From assembly GCA_002794105.1 (NCBI GenBank), contig PHFL01000030.1:16146-55919 (forward strand): 39,774 bases of DNA, read 5' to 3'. The DNA comes from Candidatus Thermochlorobacter aerophilus. GTDB taxonomy: Bacteria > Bacteroidota > Chlorobiia > Chlorobiales > Thermochlorobacteraceae. Positions 9,301 through 18,799 of this stretch are shown here, piece by piece; the first letter of the stretch is position 1; every line of letters begins with the position of its first letter. The notes under the pieces are model-generated. The model saw only the letters and a program-made list of their open reading frames with translations. It made no database searches and was not told the origin of the DNA. A program made the position numbers and the translations under genes.

Positions 9301-10809
9301 AGCCATCTGGTCGCCGTCAAAGTCAGCGTTGAATGCCGTGCACACCAATGGATGAATCTGAATCGCCTTACCCTCAATCAGCACAGGCTGGAAGGCTTGA
9401 ATGCCCAAGCGGTGCAGAGTTGGAGCACGGTTCAGCAGAACAGGATGCCCATCGATTACCTTCTCTAAGACATCCCAAATGACAGGGTCTTTGCGGTCAA
9501 TCATCTTCTTTGCCGATTTGACGGACTTTGCCAACCCGCGCTCAACAAGGCGACGGATTACAAATGGCTGAAACAGTTCAATAGCCATATCTTTCGGCAG
9601 TCCGCACTCATGTAACTTCAGCTCTGGACCGACCACGATGACTGACCGACCTGAGTAATCGACACGCTTACCTAACAGGTTTTGTCTAAAGCGACCTTGC
9701 TTGCCTTTTAGTGAGTCAGAGAGTGATTTTAAGGTACGATTCCCCTCACCAGCTTTGACCGCATTCGCCTTGCGTGAGTTATCAAGCAGCGCATCTACAG
9801 CTTCTTGTAGCATGCGCTTTTCGTTTCTTAGAATCACCTCAGGCGCTCGAATGTCGATGAGCTTCTTTAGGCGATTGTTGCGAATAATAACGCGTCGATA
9901 CAGGTCGTTTAAGTCTGATGTTGCGAATCGTCCTCCCTCGAGCGGCACCAGCGGGCGCAGTTCGGGTGGAATTACAGGCAAGACATCCAAGACCATATAC
10001 TCTGGCCTGTTGCCTTCGTAGACATACGGCTCTGGTGGCTCGAGCGAAAATTCATCTCTCTTCTGCTTTTCCTTCGGCACAGGATGATAGCTATTGCGGA
10101 ATGCTTCTATGACTTTCAGTCGCTTGAGCGCATCGGCGCGTTTTTGCTCCGACTTCGTCTCCTTCAGCACCTCACGCAGTTTCTTAGCCTCTTCATTTAG
10201 GTCTAGCTTTTTCAGCAGTGCCTTGATAGCTTCGCCGCCCATTTTTGCTACAAACTTGCGTGGGTCTTTGTCATCTAGGTCTTGGTTATCTTCATACTCG
10301 CTGATAATTGTGTAGTAGAGCTCTTCAGGCAGGCAGTCCATGAATTTGAGACCTTGCTTTTCGCCCGGCTCTCCAGGGTTAATTACCACATACACTTCGT
10401 AGTAGATAATGCGCTCAAGCTCTTTTGTCGACAAATCCAGCAGCGCCCCGATTTTGCTGGGCACAGACCGGAAGAACCAAGTATGCACAACTGGCACAGC
10501 CAGAGAAATATGTCCCATTCGCTCACGGCGGACCGATTTCGTGGTCACTTCCACACCGCATCGGTCGCAAATAATACCCTTATAGCGTACACGCTTATAC
10601 TTACCACAGTAGCATTCCCAATCTTTCGTAGGACCAAAGATTTTCTCGCACATTAGGCCATCTCGCTCAGGCTTGTATGTGCGGTAGTTGATGGTCTCTG
10701 GTTTTAAGACTTCTCCGTGCGAGCGCGCCAGAATGCTCTCAGGCGATGCAATGCTGATTTTGATTCTCGAGAAGTCTCGCTTCATGGTAGTTGTGCCTAG
10801 CAATGCCAT
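6331..10809 (-). CDS. rpoC: RNA polymerase beta-prime subunit
   Basis: RpoC is a catalytic core subunit of RNA polymerase. At 1492 residues it is of normal length. Landmarks are an N-terminal zinc ribbon ([20 protein letters not shown]), the active-site loop NADFDGDQM with the three Mg-binding aspartates, [16 protein letters not shown], the bridge-helix/trigger-loop region ([18 protein letters not shown]), a second cysteine cluster ([13 protein letters not shown]) and [15 protein letters not shown]. It follows rpoB by 68 bases and is the last gene of the operon before the shared terminator. Confidence 0.99.
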   Translation of the reverse strand: MALLGTTTMKRDFSRIKISIASPESILARSHGEVLKPETINYRTYKPERDGLMCEKIFGPTKDWECYCGKYKRVRYKGIICDRCGVEVTTKSVRRERMGHISLAVPVVHTWFFRSVPSKIGALLDLSTKELERIIYYEVYVVINPGEPGEKQGLKFMDCLPEELYYTIISEYEDNQDLDDKDPRKFVAKMGGEAIKALLKKLDLNEEAKKLREVLKETKSEQKRADALKRLKVIEAFRNSYHPVPKEKQKRDEFSLEPPEPYVYEGNRPEYMVLDVLPVIPPELRPLVPLEGGRFATSDLNDLYRRVIIRNNRLKKLIDIRAPEVILRNEKRMLQEAVDALLDNSRKANAVKAGEGNRTLKSLSDSLKGKQGRFRQNLLGKRVDYSGRSVIVVGPELKLHECGLPKDMAIELFQPFVIRRLVERGLAKSVKSAKKMIDRKDPVIWDVLEKVIDGHPVLLNRAPTLHRLGIQAFQPVLIEGKAIQIHPLVCTAFNADFDGDQMAVHVPLSQEAQMEAMVLMLSAHNLILPQSGKPVTVPSQDMVLGIYYLTKEAKGRRGEGRIFSDASEVIVAHNEGQVDLHARIILRYSGPRDEKLDLERALEIVKTDEQKKWLEQKLKAKEVIVTTVGRVLFNQIVPPEVGFVNKVLDKKAVKDLIAQIISKTGNVRTVQFLDAIKEMGFAYATKGGLSIALSDAIIPSRKEELIKNAQKENLKVIREYNAGTLTENEKYNKIVDVWQKVTNLVAEESYQTLRKDREGFNPLFMMLDSGARGSREQVRQLTGMRGLIARPQKSMSGQPGEIIENPIISNLKEGLSVLEYFISTHGARKGLSDTSLKTADAGYLTRRLHDVAQDVIITEEDCGTTRGIVLTRQIEEEAGSRIKFHERVRGRVAARDVIDVNDGSVIVKAGELITDELADIIRDRMGVTEVEIRSVLTCETRRGICARCYGVNLATNRLVEVGEAVGVIAAQSIGEPGTQLTLRTFHQGGAAQGSISETDIKAMYDGRIEFENVRFVETTQFNEIGEEERVFVVVRKNGVINIVDENTGKPLKKYTVPYGARLYCTDGMKVKRDMLLYTIEPNSTPIISEFGGTAKFIDIEKGTTYKEEIDPQTGYVQRVIINWRSKLKATDVREPRIQILDEEGKVLATYSIPIKASLMVYDNEKVKPGDILAKVPRDLARISGDITAGLPRVTELFEARNPADPAIVSEIDGVVKFGTQKRNNKQVFVVNEYGEQREYLIPIGKHILVNDGDEVRAGDPLTDGAIAPERILAIQGPNAVQQYLVNEIQKVYQINAGVEINDKHIEVIVRQMLQKVRVEDPGDTSLLPGDIVDRFHFKDVNEEMAKKVRVTERGDAPRSIKEGELYLKDEIIKLNRELKKAGKEQIKFEPAQLATSQRVLLGITSAALQTESFISAASFQETTKVLTDAAVEGKEDYLLGLKENVIVGKLIPAGTGLSKYRNMRLSTEQRYMEISAEANGRNEEHEETEIRD

Positions 10810-10877
10810 ATCTGTAGTTCCTCTTAGATGTTAAAGTAAAACTTTACCCCTTTGCAATACACGACTGCCGCTTTGCA

Positions 10878-13800
10878 TTACGGCACTTTATCGTCAATGC
10901 GAATTTCAAGTCCGAGCCCTTGCAACTCGCGCACCAGCACATTAAATGACTCTGGAACACTCGGCTCAGGCAGGTTTTGTCCCTTCACAATAGCTTCATA
11001 GGTTTTGGTGCGCCCTTGCACATCGTCGGATTTAACAGTTAGCATCTCTTGCAAGGTGTATGCAGCACCATATGCCTCAAGTGCCCACACTTCCATTTCA
11101 CCGAAACGCTGGCCACCAAACTGTGCCTTTCCACCCAGTGGTTGCTGCGTAATTAGCGAGTAGGGTCCTGTCGAGCGAGCATGGATTTTATCATCCACAA
11201 GATGCGAGAGCTTCATCATGTAAATTACACCAACGGTCACTTCTTGGTCAAAAGGCTCGCCAGTGCGTCCGTCGTAGAGCTTGACTTTACCATTGACGGG
11301 CAATCCCGCTTCCTTGAGCTTTTCTTGAATCTCCTCGTAAGTTGCTCCGTCAAAGATGGGAGAAGCAAACTTGACACCAAGTTTCTTGGCTGCCCAGCCC
11401 AAGGAGGTCTCAAAGAGCTGACCAATGTTCATGCGGCTCGGCACACCTAATGGGTTGAGCACAATATCGACCGGCGTCCCATCTTCCATAAACGGCATAT
11501 CTTCGACGGGCACAATTTTTCCTACAACGCCTTTATTTCCATGCCGACCCGCCATCTTGTCGCCAACTTGCAGCTTGCGCTTCTGTGCAATGTAGACCTT
11601 TGCCAGCTCTTCAATGCCGGGCTGTAGCTCATCGCCAACGCTGACCTTATACTTTTCATTCTCCAACTCATCATCCAGCTCCTTCATGCGTCGGCGATAC
11701 TCCTCTATCAAACGTCGCACTATGTTGTTTGTCTTTGTCGACTCGACAAAGCCATGTGCAACGTCCAACTTTTCCAGCCTACTGAGTGCTGAATATGGCT
11801 CTAAGTTTTCTCTGCTAAATCGCGTACCCTTGCGAATTTCCGTTTCACCACGCAGGTTCTTGACACCGATAGACTCCTTATCACCAAGATAGTGCACCAG
11901 ACGCGACAAGAACTTTTCGCGCAATTCCTGTTTCTTTTTGTCGTATTCTTTCTCAAGTTTGCTGATGCGTACCTTGATGTCTTCACCAAGTTTCTTTTTG
12001 CGACTGAACAGTTTCGTCTTAATCACTGTACCGCGCATACCTGGCGGGGCATGTAGCGAGGCATCTTTTACATCACTTGACTTTTCGCCAAAGATTGCGC
12101 GCAGCAGTTTCTCTTCAGGGGTCGGGTCAGTCTCACCCTTCGGCGTGATTTTGCCGATGAGAATATCTTTCTCTTTTACCTCTGCTCCAACACGGATAAT
12201 GCCATTCTCGTCAAGATTTTTTAGTGCTTCCTCACTGACGTTGTATATGTCACGCGTAAATTGCTCCTCTCCGCGCTTTGTATCGCGCACGGTCAGCTCA
12301 AATTCATGAATGTGAATGGAAGTATAGACATCTTCGGCAACCAGCCTTTCTGAAACCACGATGGCATCTTCAAAATTGTAACCGCGCCATGGCATAAATG
12401 CCACAAGCACGTTTTTGCCTAAAGCGAGCTCACCATTATCTGTCGATGAACCATCTGCCAACACATCACCTTTCTTTACTCGGTCACCAATCGAGACAAT
12501 GGGTTTCTGGTTGATGCAAGTATCCTGATTGGAGCGGAAAAACTTTGTCAGCTTGTAGACCTTTACAGTCTCATCCACATCAAGCAGTGAATCTTCTGTA
12601 TCATCATCTATGCGTTTATCGTAGCGCACAACAATCTGATTTGCATCCACATACTCAACTGTGCCTGTGCCTTCTGCGATAATCATTGTGCGTGAGTCGC
12701 GCGCCACTTTTTCTTCCAATCCAGTGCCTACCAGCGGGGCTTCTGCGCGCAGTAGTGGCACTGCCTGTCGCTGCATGTTTGAGCCCATTAGAGCTCGGTT
12801 GGCATCATCGTGCTCAAGGAAGGGAATAAGTGCTGCCGCCGCACTTACAATCTGCTGGGGTGCTACATCCATGTAATCGACCTGTGCAGCCTCAACCAGT
12901 GGATAGTCTCCCCTGCGCCGCGCCTGCACACTCTCTACCGCTATGCGATTATTTTTTAGCGGCACCGTGGCTGGCACAGTAATCTTGTTCTCCTCATCCT
13001 CGGCAGAAAGATACACTGGCTTGTTTTCTACCACCCCATTCTTTACAGGTCGATATGGCGTTTCAATAAATCCCTTCTCGTTGATTTCTGCATACAAGCA
13101 AAATGACGAAATCAGACCGATGTTTGGTCCTTCTGGCGTCTCAATTGGACAGAGACGACCGTAGTGTGTGTAGTGTACATCTCGCACCTCGAATCCTGCA
13201 CGCTCCCTTGTCAAACCACCTGGACCCAACGCAGAAGTGCGACGCTTGTTGGTCAGTTCTGCAAGTGGATTTGTCTGGTCCATGAATTGCGACAGCTGAC
13301 TTGTGCCAAAGAAACTTGAAATAACACTGGATATAGTGCGTGCATTTACAAGGTCCGATGGCGTGACTTTCTCTGTATCTCTTGCATTTAGCTTTTCCTT
13401 TATGTTCTTCGTCATCCTTGCCAGCCCAACAAGGAACTGTGCTGATAGCTGTTCACCTACTGTCTTGACACGCCGATTCGAGAGATGATCGACATCATCG
13501 ACCTCCACTCTACCGTTCATCAGCTTGATGAGGTAATACATGATTGCAATGATGTCGAACTGCGACAGCACCGTAAAGTCAGGATTAATTCCCTTCTCAT
13601 CAAACTTGCCTATTCCAAACTTTTCAATCAAACCATCGGTAATTTTCTTCAGCTGGCTATCGCGTTTGAGAATATCCAGTAGTGTCTTAAACTCAGGAGC
13701 TAATTTTTTGTTGAGTCGATACCGACCAACATCGCCGAGGTCATACTTCTTGTTGTTGAAGAAAGTGCGTTCCAGTAGCCCGCGTGCCGCCTCAATATCA

Positions 13801-14780
13801 GGCGCTTCATTTGAGCGAAGCTCCCGATAGATAATCTCTAGTGCCTCCTCTTCGGTGTGCGACTCATCTTTTGCTAATGTGTTCAGGATAATTGAGCTGT
13901 CTATATCCATCTCTTTCTCGGTACGCGTAACCTTGACTTTCGCAATGCCAGCGCTTAAAAACTGCTCAATATGTTCGTCAGTGATTTGCGTACCTGCAGG
14001 TATTACCTCGCCAGTCTCTGTATTTACCACATCTGTTGCAAGGTAACGCCCAATAAGGTCTTCATTCGTGCTATTTTTCTTGACTGGCAGCTCAATCATC
14101 AAATCAAAAAGCCGTAAAATCTCATCGTTCTTCGTAAATCCTAATGCACGTAGCAGTGTCGTTGCCAAAAATTTCTTTTTCTGGTCAATGTAGACATACA
14201 TCAGGTTGTTGATGTCAGTCACAAACTCAATCCATGAACCGCGCAGTGGCACAATTTTCGCAGAGTAAATCTTTTTGCCATTCGGATGCGTGCTATCGCT
14301 AAAGACAACACCAGGAGAACGATGCAACTGGGCGACAATCACACGTTCAGCTCCGTTGATGATGAACGTGCCGCGATCGGTCATATATGGCACTTTGCCT
14401 AAGTACACTTCTTGCTCAATCGTCTCTTTCCAGTCGGGCTCATCTGGTTCATCCTTTAGTGAAAGTTTCAGCTTAGCCTTCAGCGATACTTCATATGTCA
14501 GTCCACGCTCGATGCATTCCTCGACACTGTAGCGCGGCTTGTCAATGCTATAGCTAATGTATTCCAACAGATATAGCCCTCGTGTATCACTGATTGGGAA
14601 ACTGCTACGCAGCACATTTTCTAATCCCTTGTTTTTCCGCTGCTCTGGCGGCACATCGTCTTGAATAAAATCCTTGAAGGAGCGCAGTTGTACCTTGAGC
14701 AAATCTGGTGGTTCCATCACCTGCTGAATCTTCGAGAAAGAAATGCGCTCTACTTTTTTTCGGGAAGTCTTCGTCTTCAC
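10878..14780 (-). CDS. rpoB: RNA polymerase beta subunit
   Basis: RpoB forms the catalytic core with RpoC and is the target of rifampicin. The protein is 1300 residues. Signatures include RSPGVVF, the rifampicin region ([21 protein letters not shown], then [21 protein letters not shown]), [23 protein letters not shown] and a C-terminal [24 protein letters not shown]. The rifampicin region has asparagine where E. coli has His526 (LTNKRR), while the Asp516 and Ser531 equivalents are present. It lies between rplL and rpoC. Confidence 0.99.
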   Translation of the reverse strand: MKTKTSRKKVERISFSKIQQVMEPPDLLKVQLRSFKDFIQDDVPPEQRKNKGLENVLRSSFPISDTRGLYLLEYISYSIDKPRYSVEECIERGLTYEVSLKAKLKLSLKDEPDEPDWKETIEQEVYLGKVPYMTDRGTFIINGAERVIVAQLHRSPGVVFSDSTHPNGKKIYSAKIVPLRGSWIEFVTDINNLMYVYIDQKKKFLATTLLRALGFTKNDEILRLFDLMIELPVKKNSTNEDLIGRYLATDVVNTETGEVIPAGTQITDEHIEQFLSAGIAKVKVTRTEKEMDIDSSIILNTLAKDESHTEEEALEIIYRELRSNEAPDIEAARGLLERTFFNNKKYDLGDVGRYRLNKKLAPEFKTLLDILKRDSQLKKITDGLIEKFGIGKFDEKGINPDFTVLSQFDIIAIMYYLIKLMNGRVEVDDVDHLSNRRVKTVGEQLSAQFLVGLARMTKNIKEKLNARDTEKVTPSDLVNARTISSVISSFFGTSQLSQFMDQTNPLAELTNKRRTSALGPGGLTRERAGFEVRDVHYTHYGRLCPIETPEGPNIGLISSFCLYAEINEKGFIETPYRPVKNGVVENKPVYLSAEDEENKITVPATVPLKNNRIAVESVQARRRGDYPLVEAAQVDYMDVAPQQIVSAAAALIPFLEHDDANRALMGSNMQRQAVPLLRAEAPLVGTGLEEKVARDSRTMIIAEGTGTVEYVDANQIVVRYDKRIDDDTEDSLLDVDETVKVYKLTKFFRSNQDTCINQKPIVSIGDRVKKGDVLADGSSTDNGELALGKNVLVAFMPWRGYNFEDAIVVSERLVAEDVYTSIHIHEFELTVRDTKRGEEQFTRDIYNVSEEALKNLDENGIIRVGAEVKEKDILIGKITPKGETDPTPEEKLLRAIFGEKSSDVKDASLHAPPGMRGTVIKTKLFSRKKKLGEDIKVRISKLEKEYDKKKQELREKFLSRLVHYLGDKESIGVKNLRGETEIRKGTRFSRENLEPYSALSRLEKLDVAHGFVESTKTNNIVRRLIEEYRRRMKELDDELENEKYKVSVGDELQPGIEELAKVYIAQKRKLQVGDKMAGRHGNKGVVGKIVPVEDMPFMEDGTPVDIVLNPLGVPSRMNIGQLFETSLGWAAKKLGVKFASPIFDGATYEEIQEKLKEAGLPVNGKVKLYDGRTGEPFDQEVTVGVIYMMKLSHLVDDKIHARSTGPYSLITQQPLGGKAQFGGQRFGEMEVWALEAYGAAYTLQEMLTVKSDDVQGRTKTYEAIVKGQNLPEPSVPESFNVLVRELQGLGLEIRIDDKVP

Positions 14781-15056
14781 GGTTGCCTCGCGTTTGATGA
14801 GTTAATGTTTTGCTTGTAACTTAGAGTGTATCCTCGAAAGAAATGGCTCACTCACGCTTGATAACCGCATTGCTGCAGGTCAAGCGGCTGGTTGCTTTTC
14901 GTCTATGCACCAAGTTTTGATTTTCTCTGCCAAGAATGGCTCTATACTTTTACTGACAAACGGCAATATAATAATGTAGCACACTTTTGTGCAAGCCTGA
15001 AAGCCGATGAGCAAGACTCTACAGGCAAAGCTCGCAAATCCCCATAAAGCAGAACA

Positions 15057-15087
15057 GGCTCCGCCTTACTTGGAGTAAAACGGAGCC
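15057..15087 (-). promoter_or_regulatory. Stem-loop in the rplL-rpoB spacer
   Basis: The 333-base gap between rplL and rpoB (14781-15113) holds no gene. It contains a 7-bp perfect stem GGCTCCG / CGGAGCC (15057-15063 and 15081-15087), 26 bases after the rplL stop on the minus strand, with no T run. In E. coli the same spacer carries an attenuator and an RNase III site that set the ratio of ribosomal protein to polymerase. A similar role here is inference from position. Confidence 0.45.
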
Positions 15088-15113
15088 GCAGTCGTTGGTA
15101 TGGTTCGTTCAAG

Positions 15114-15506
15114 TTACTTTAGCTCAACTTCTGCGCCAGCATCACGAAGCTCTTTGGCGAGTTTTTCTGCGTCGGCTTTTGGCATAGCCTCCTTGATGGT
15201 CTTCGGCGCTCCGTCGACCAAGTCTTTTGCTTCTTTCAGGCCCAAGCCCGTGGCGGCACGCACGACCTTAATGACGTTAATTTTGTTTGGACCACTGCTC
15301 TTGAGAATTACATCAAATTCAGTTTTTTCTTCAACAGGTGCCGTTGGGGCAGCTGTGCTTGCGCTAGCCGCTGGAGCTGTGCCTGCAACCATAACTGGAG
15401 CCGCAGCAGTTACACCAAACTTCGCCTCCAAGGCTTTCACGAGCTCTGCAGCTTCAGTGAGCGTTAGCTTTCCAATTTCTTCCACAAGTGCTTCAACTGA
15501 TGCCAT
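15114..15506 (-). CDS. rplL: 50S ribosomal protein L7/L12
   Basis: L7/L12 forms the flexible ribosomal stalk that recruits translation GTPases. The 130-residue protein has an N-terminal dimerisation domain, an Ala/Pro/Thr-rich hinge (about residues 33-58) and the conserved C-terminal factor-binding domain ([38 protein letters not shown]). It follows rplJ by 87 bases, the usual order, and is probably controlled with it by L10 feedback (family knowledge). Confidence 0.98.
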   Translation of the reverse strand: MASVEALVEEIGKLTLTEAAELVKALEAKFGVTAAAPVMVAGTAPAASASTAAPTAPVEEKTEFDVILKSSGPNKINVIKVVRAATGLGLKEAKDLVDGAPKTIKEAMPKADAEKLAKELRDAGAEVELK

Positions 15507-15593
15507 TTTTCTTTTCCCTTTTTTGTTTTGTATTGGCGAAAGTAGAAGCCAATCGCCAAGAGTTTATGAGTGCGTAATAGCCAAATCCTTGTT

Positions 15594-16124
15594 TTATGCT
15601 CCTCCCGATGCCTTCTGCTTCGCAATCTGGTCTAAGACATTCACCAGATTTCTTATCACTGCATGAATGGTCATAGGCACACCCGCAATCGTTTGGTTGA
15701 TGACACCTATAGCCTTAGCGATATTTTCAGCTTTGTTACTCATTGTGGCAATCTTTGCCAACTGTGTATGGTCAAAGACTTGCCCCTCTATTGACGCCGC
15801 TTTGAACTTGAGCTTTTCATTCTCCTCAATAAACTTCTTAAGAATCTTGGCTGGTGCAATCGGGTCGTCATACCCAAATGCAATTGCCGTAGTGTTTTTC
15901 AGTGCCGAAAACAGCTTGTCAGACAGTTGGGCACGCTCAATTGCCTTCTTAATCAAAGTGTTCTTGACCACCTTGTATTCAATGCCTGACTTGCGTAGTT
16001 CATTGCGCAGGCTTCGGGTCTCCTCTACTGTCATGCCCTGAAACTCAGTTAAGTAAATTGCCGATGCACGTTTCATCTTCTCGGCAACTTGCTCTACGAT
16101 TTTTTCTTTCTCAGGTCGTTTCAT
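15594..16124 (-). CDS. rplJ: 50S ribosomal protein L10
   Basis: L10 anchors the L7/L12 stalk to the ribosome and in many bacteria represses its own mRNA. The 176-residue protein starts MKRPEKEKIVEQVAEKM and contains ELRKSGIEYKVVKNTLIKKA and AFGYDDPIAPAKIL, characteristic of the family. It lies between rplA and rplL in the standard order. Confidence 0.97.
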   Translation of the reverse strand: MKRPEKEKIVEQVAEKMKRASAIYLTEFQGMTVEETRSLRNELRKSGIEYKVVKNTLIKKAIERAQLSDKLFSALKNTTAIAFGYDDPIAPAKILKKFIEENEKLKFKAASIEGQVFDHTQLAKIATMSNKAENIAKAIGVINQTIAGVPMTIHAVIRNLVNVLDQIAKQKASGGA

Positions 16125-16155
16125 TTTCCTTTAGCATTTTTTTCTTGCATGCATT

Positions 16156-16842
16156 TTAAGCCGCTACATCGCGTCTAATCTTTACGCTGGGCGACATTGT
16201 ACTCGATAGGTAAATGCTTTTCACATATTGCCCTTTTGCTGCTGCTGGCTTTGCTCGCACGATTGCTTGTATGAAGGCTTGCGCATTTTCTACCAATTTC
16301 TTTTCATCGAACGACACTTTCCCGATGCCTGCATGAACCACTCCGCCTTTATCGACACGAAATTCAATCTTACCAGCCTTCACTTCCCTGACTGCTTTGC
16401 CCACATCCATGGTCACCGTACCAGACTTTGGATTTGGCATCAAGCCACGTGGTCCTAACACTTTACCTAACTTACCTACCTCACCCATTACATCTGGCGT
16501 AGCAATAATGACATCTACATCGGTCCAGCCGCCCTGAATTTTTTCTACATACTCTGCCAGTCCAACATAATCTGCGCCAGCATCTTTTGCTTCTTGCTGC
16601 TTATTTTCCTTGCACAGTACAAGCACACGAACTGTTTTACCAGTGCCGTGCGGCAAAGTAACGGTGCCTCGCACCACTTGGTCAGCTTGTCTTGGATCAA
16701 CGCCTAAGCGCATAGCTATCTCGACCGTAGCATCAAACTTTGTCGTACTAATTTCCTTAATCTTTGCAACCGCTTCTGCAAGCTCGTATTCCTTGCTACG
16801 GTCTATTTTTGCCAATGCTTGGTTATATTTTTTGCCAGCCAT
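16156..16842 (-). CDS. rplA: 50S ribosomal protein L1
   Basis: L1 is part of the mobile stalk next to the ribosomal E site and a translational repressor of the L11-L1 genes in many bacteria. The preferred start is the ATG at 16840-16842 ([16 protein letters not shown]), giving 228 residues; an alternative ATG four codons upstream (16854) exists. Typical segments are [32 protein letters not shown] and [12 protein letters not shown]. Confidence 0.97.
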   Translation of the reverse strand: MAGKKYNQALAKIDRSKEYELAEAVAKIKEISTTKFDATVEIAMRLGVDPRQADQVVRGTVTLPHGTGKTVRVLVLCKENKQQEAKDAGADYVGLAEYVEKIQGGWTDVDVIIATPDVMGEVGKLGKVLGPRGLMPNPKSGTVTMDVGKAVREVKAGKIEFRVDKGGVVHAGIGKVSFDEKKLVENAQAFIQAIVRAKPAAAKGQYVKSIYLSSTMSPSVKIRRDVAA

Positions 16843-16905
16843 AGTTTGAATCAAAGTGGTTTTGGCGACGTGCTTTACTAACGTCTCCCACAGTTGAAAG
16901 GTTCA

Positions 16906-17331
16906 CTATCCCTCAATTATGATGCCCATATTTCTTGCAGTTCCTTCAATCATCCGTTCGGCCGCTTCAAGGGATGTGGTGTTTAGGTCGGGTAATTTCA
17001 TTTCAGCAATTTTTCTTATCTGCGCTCGTGTCACTTTCCCTACCTTTGTGCGATTTGGTTCAGCCGAACCTTTCTCGATTTTCGCTTCCTTGAGTAGCAG
17101 CACAGATGCAGGTGGTGTTTTTGTGACAAATGTAAAAGACTTGTCCGAGTAGACGGTGATAATTACGGGAATAATCAGTCCTTGCTGCGATGCCGTCCTT
17201 GCATTGAATTGCTTACAAAATTCCATGATGTTGACGCCTTTTTGGCCCAATGCTGGACCTACAGGCGGTGCAGGGTTTGCTTGCCCAGCTGGAATTTGTA
17301 GCTTGACGTAGCCAATAACTTTTTTCGCCAT
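16906..17331 (-). CDS. rplK: 50S ribosomal protein L11
   Basis: L11 binds 23S rRNA at the GTPase-associated centre, the thiostrepton site. The 141-residue protein has the classic N-terminus ([20 protein letters not shown]) with the proline-rich helix and [15 protein letters not shown], and a C-terminal RNA-binding domain ending [13 protein letters not shown]. It is 22 bases downstream of nusG. Confidence 0.98.
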   Translation of the reverse strand: MAKKVIGYVKLQIPAGQANPAPPVGPALGQKGVNIMEFCKQFNARTASQQGLIIPVIITVYSDKSFTFVTKTPPASVLLLKEAKIEKGSAEPNRTKVGKVTRAQIRKIAEMKLPDLNTTSLEAAERMIEGTARNMGIIIEG

Positions 17332-17353
17332 GTGTTTGTGTTATGCTTACAGT

Positions 17354-17956
17354 TTAGTTCCCTGCTACCAGCTTGACTTGTGAGAAATCTACCTCTGTTG
17401 GGGTGCTACGACCAAAAAAGTTGATGAGCACCTTTACTTTCATCTTCTCCGTGTTAATCTCTTGAACCACACCAGTCAAGGAGTTGAACGGTCCGTCAAT
17501 AATCTTTACAGTGTTGCCAACTTCAAACGGGGCTTTCATTGCAATTCGCCGTTCTTGCTCTTCTTGAGGCTCCAGTATTCGCTTTACCTCTTCAGGGCGC
17601 AATGGAGTTGGCACATCATTGATTCCTAAAAAGCCTATAACCGATGGGGTTTCCAAAATAAGATTCTTTGTTTGCTTATCTAGCACTGCTTCCACCAACA
17701 CATAGCCCGGAAATGCATTCTTCAATCGGCTCTTTTTCTTGCCGTCCTTGACTTCTACAAATTTTTCATATGGAATATAGACTTGCGTCAACTTATCTTG
17801 CAGTCCTTGCTTTGCAACTTCTCTATCGATATACTCCTTGACCTTACGCTCATGTCCTGAATAAGTCCGCACTGTGTACCAACGCCGCTCTCCTGACAGC
17901 GCCGCTGGTGTCACCGTGCTTGCTTGAGCCTGCTTATCTATTGCTTGTTCACTCAT
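17354..17956 (-). CDS. nusG: Transcription termination/antitermination protein NusG
   Basis: NusG binds RNA polymerase, increases processivity and links it to Rho or the ribosome. The 200-residue protein has an N-terminal NGN domain (RRWYTVRTYSGHERKVKEYI, FPGYVLVEAVL) and a C-terminal KOW domain (VGNTVKIIDGPFNSLTGVV, FFGRSTPTEVDFSQVKLV). It lies 12 bases downstream of secE and is probably co-transcribed with it. Confidence 0.98.
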   Translation of the reverse strand: MSEQAIDKQAQASTVTPAALSGERRWYTVRTYSGHERKVKEYIDREVAKQGLQDKLTQVYIPYEKFVEVKDGKKKSRLKNAFPGYVLVEAVLDKQTKNLILETPSVIGFLGINDVPTPLRPEEVKRILEPQEEQERRIAMKAPFEVGNTVKIIDGPFNSLTGVVQEINTEKMKVKVLINFFGRSTPTEVDFSQVKLVAGN

Positions 17957-17968
17957 ATCCGTTAGTGT

Positions 17969-18181
17969 TTAGAACAGCGAAACTAACTTTTTAATCAGAA
18001 AACCCAGTGCCTCATCTACAATAAATGTACCTAGAACCAAAATACCACAGACGGTTAAGACCACTAATGTGGATTCTTTGACTTCTTCTTGGCTTGGCCA
18101 AGTTACTTTTTTCATCTCACTGACCACATCGTTGTAGTAGCCTATCACTCGGGCTGTGATGGATGTTTTGCCTTCTGCCAT
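17969..18181 (-). CDS. secE: Preprotein translocase subunit SecE
   Basis: SecE is the small subunit that stabilises SecY in the protein-export channel. From the ATG at 18179-18181 the protein is 70 residues (MAEGKTSITARVIGYYN). It has the conserved amphipathic segment EMKKVTWPSQEEVKEST followed by one membrane helix (LVVLTVCGILVLGTFIVDEALGF). The frame stays open upstream to 18250, but that would run into the tRNA-Trp gene, so the shorter start is chosen. Confidence 0.95.
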   Translation of the reverse strand: MAEGKTSITARVIGYYNDVVSEMKKVTWPSQEEVKESTLVVLTVCGILVLGTFIVDEALGFLIKKLVSLF

Positions 18182-18223
18182 TTCGTAGTAGCGGTTGTCT
18201 TTCTTGGATTGATTTTTCTGACG

Positions 18224-18296
18224 CACGGGTGGTAGGAATCGAACCCACAACCTGCGGTTTTGGAGACCGCTGCTCTACCAATTGAGCTACACCCGT
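18224..18296 (-). tRNA. tRNA-Trp (anticodon CCA)
   Basis: A 73-base cloverleaf on the minus strand. The 7-bp acceptor stem pairs ACGGGTG with CACCCGT, followed by discriminator G. The anticodon arm reads GCGGT-CTCCAAA-ACCGC with CCA at its centre, and the T arm carries GTTCGATTC. It lies 42 bases upstream of secE, a common bacterial placement. CCA is not encoded. Confidence 0.96.
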
Positions 18297-18383
18297 AACT
18301 CCACCCTACTGCGTCAAAACCTATGCTCAAGTTGGCTTTGGGCTAAAGTTGCCCTTCGCTCACGCTTTGGCAGGTTTTCGTTG

Positions 18384-18456
<73 letters not shown>

Positions 18457-18475
18457 ATGAAGACTCTTTTCTATG

Positions 18476-18560
18476 TGGGTAGGGAAGGATTCGAACCTCC
18501 GAAGACATAAAGTCGGCTGATTTACAGTCAGCTGCGTTTGACCACTTCGCGTACCTACCC
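18476..18560 (-). tRNA. tRNA-Tyr (anticodon GTA)
   Basis: An 85-base class II tRNA with acceptor GGGTAGG / CCTACCC, a long variable arm and anticodon loop CTGTAAA with GTA. The T arm reads GGAGGTTCGAATCC. Confidence 0.96.
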
Positions 18561-18665
18561 AAAATTTTTTGTCTCACACTGACCCACACTTACTCATGGC
18601 GTCAGATAGAGTTACACACCCATTGCTTCTCTGACACATGGGTCTCTCAACCTTTTCTTGCTTTG

Positions 18666-18738
18666 AGCTGGTGGAGGGACTTGAACCCCCGGCCAGCTGA
18701 TTACAAATCAGCTGCTCTACCAACTGAGCTACACCAGC
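18666..18738 (-). tRNA. tRNA-Thr (anticodon TGT)
   Basis: A 73-base cloverleaf with acceptor GCTGGTG / CACCAGC, anticodon arm CAGCTGA-TTTGTAA-TCAGCTG with TGT, and T arm GGGGGTTCAAGTCCC. It is the first tRNA of the cluster in transcription order, just downstream of the ppiD-like gene. Confidence 0.96.
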
Positions 18739-18799
18739 ATCTTTTATGAAAGGGCTACAAATTTAGTGACTCTTTCAAAATTTACAAAACCCTCAGCAG

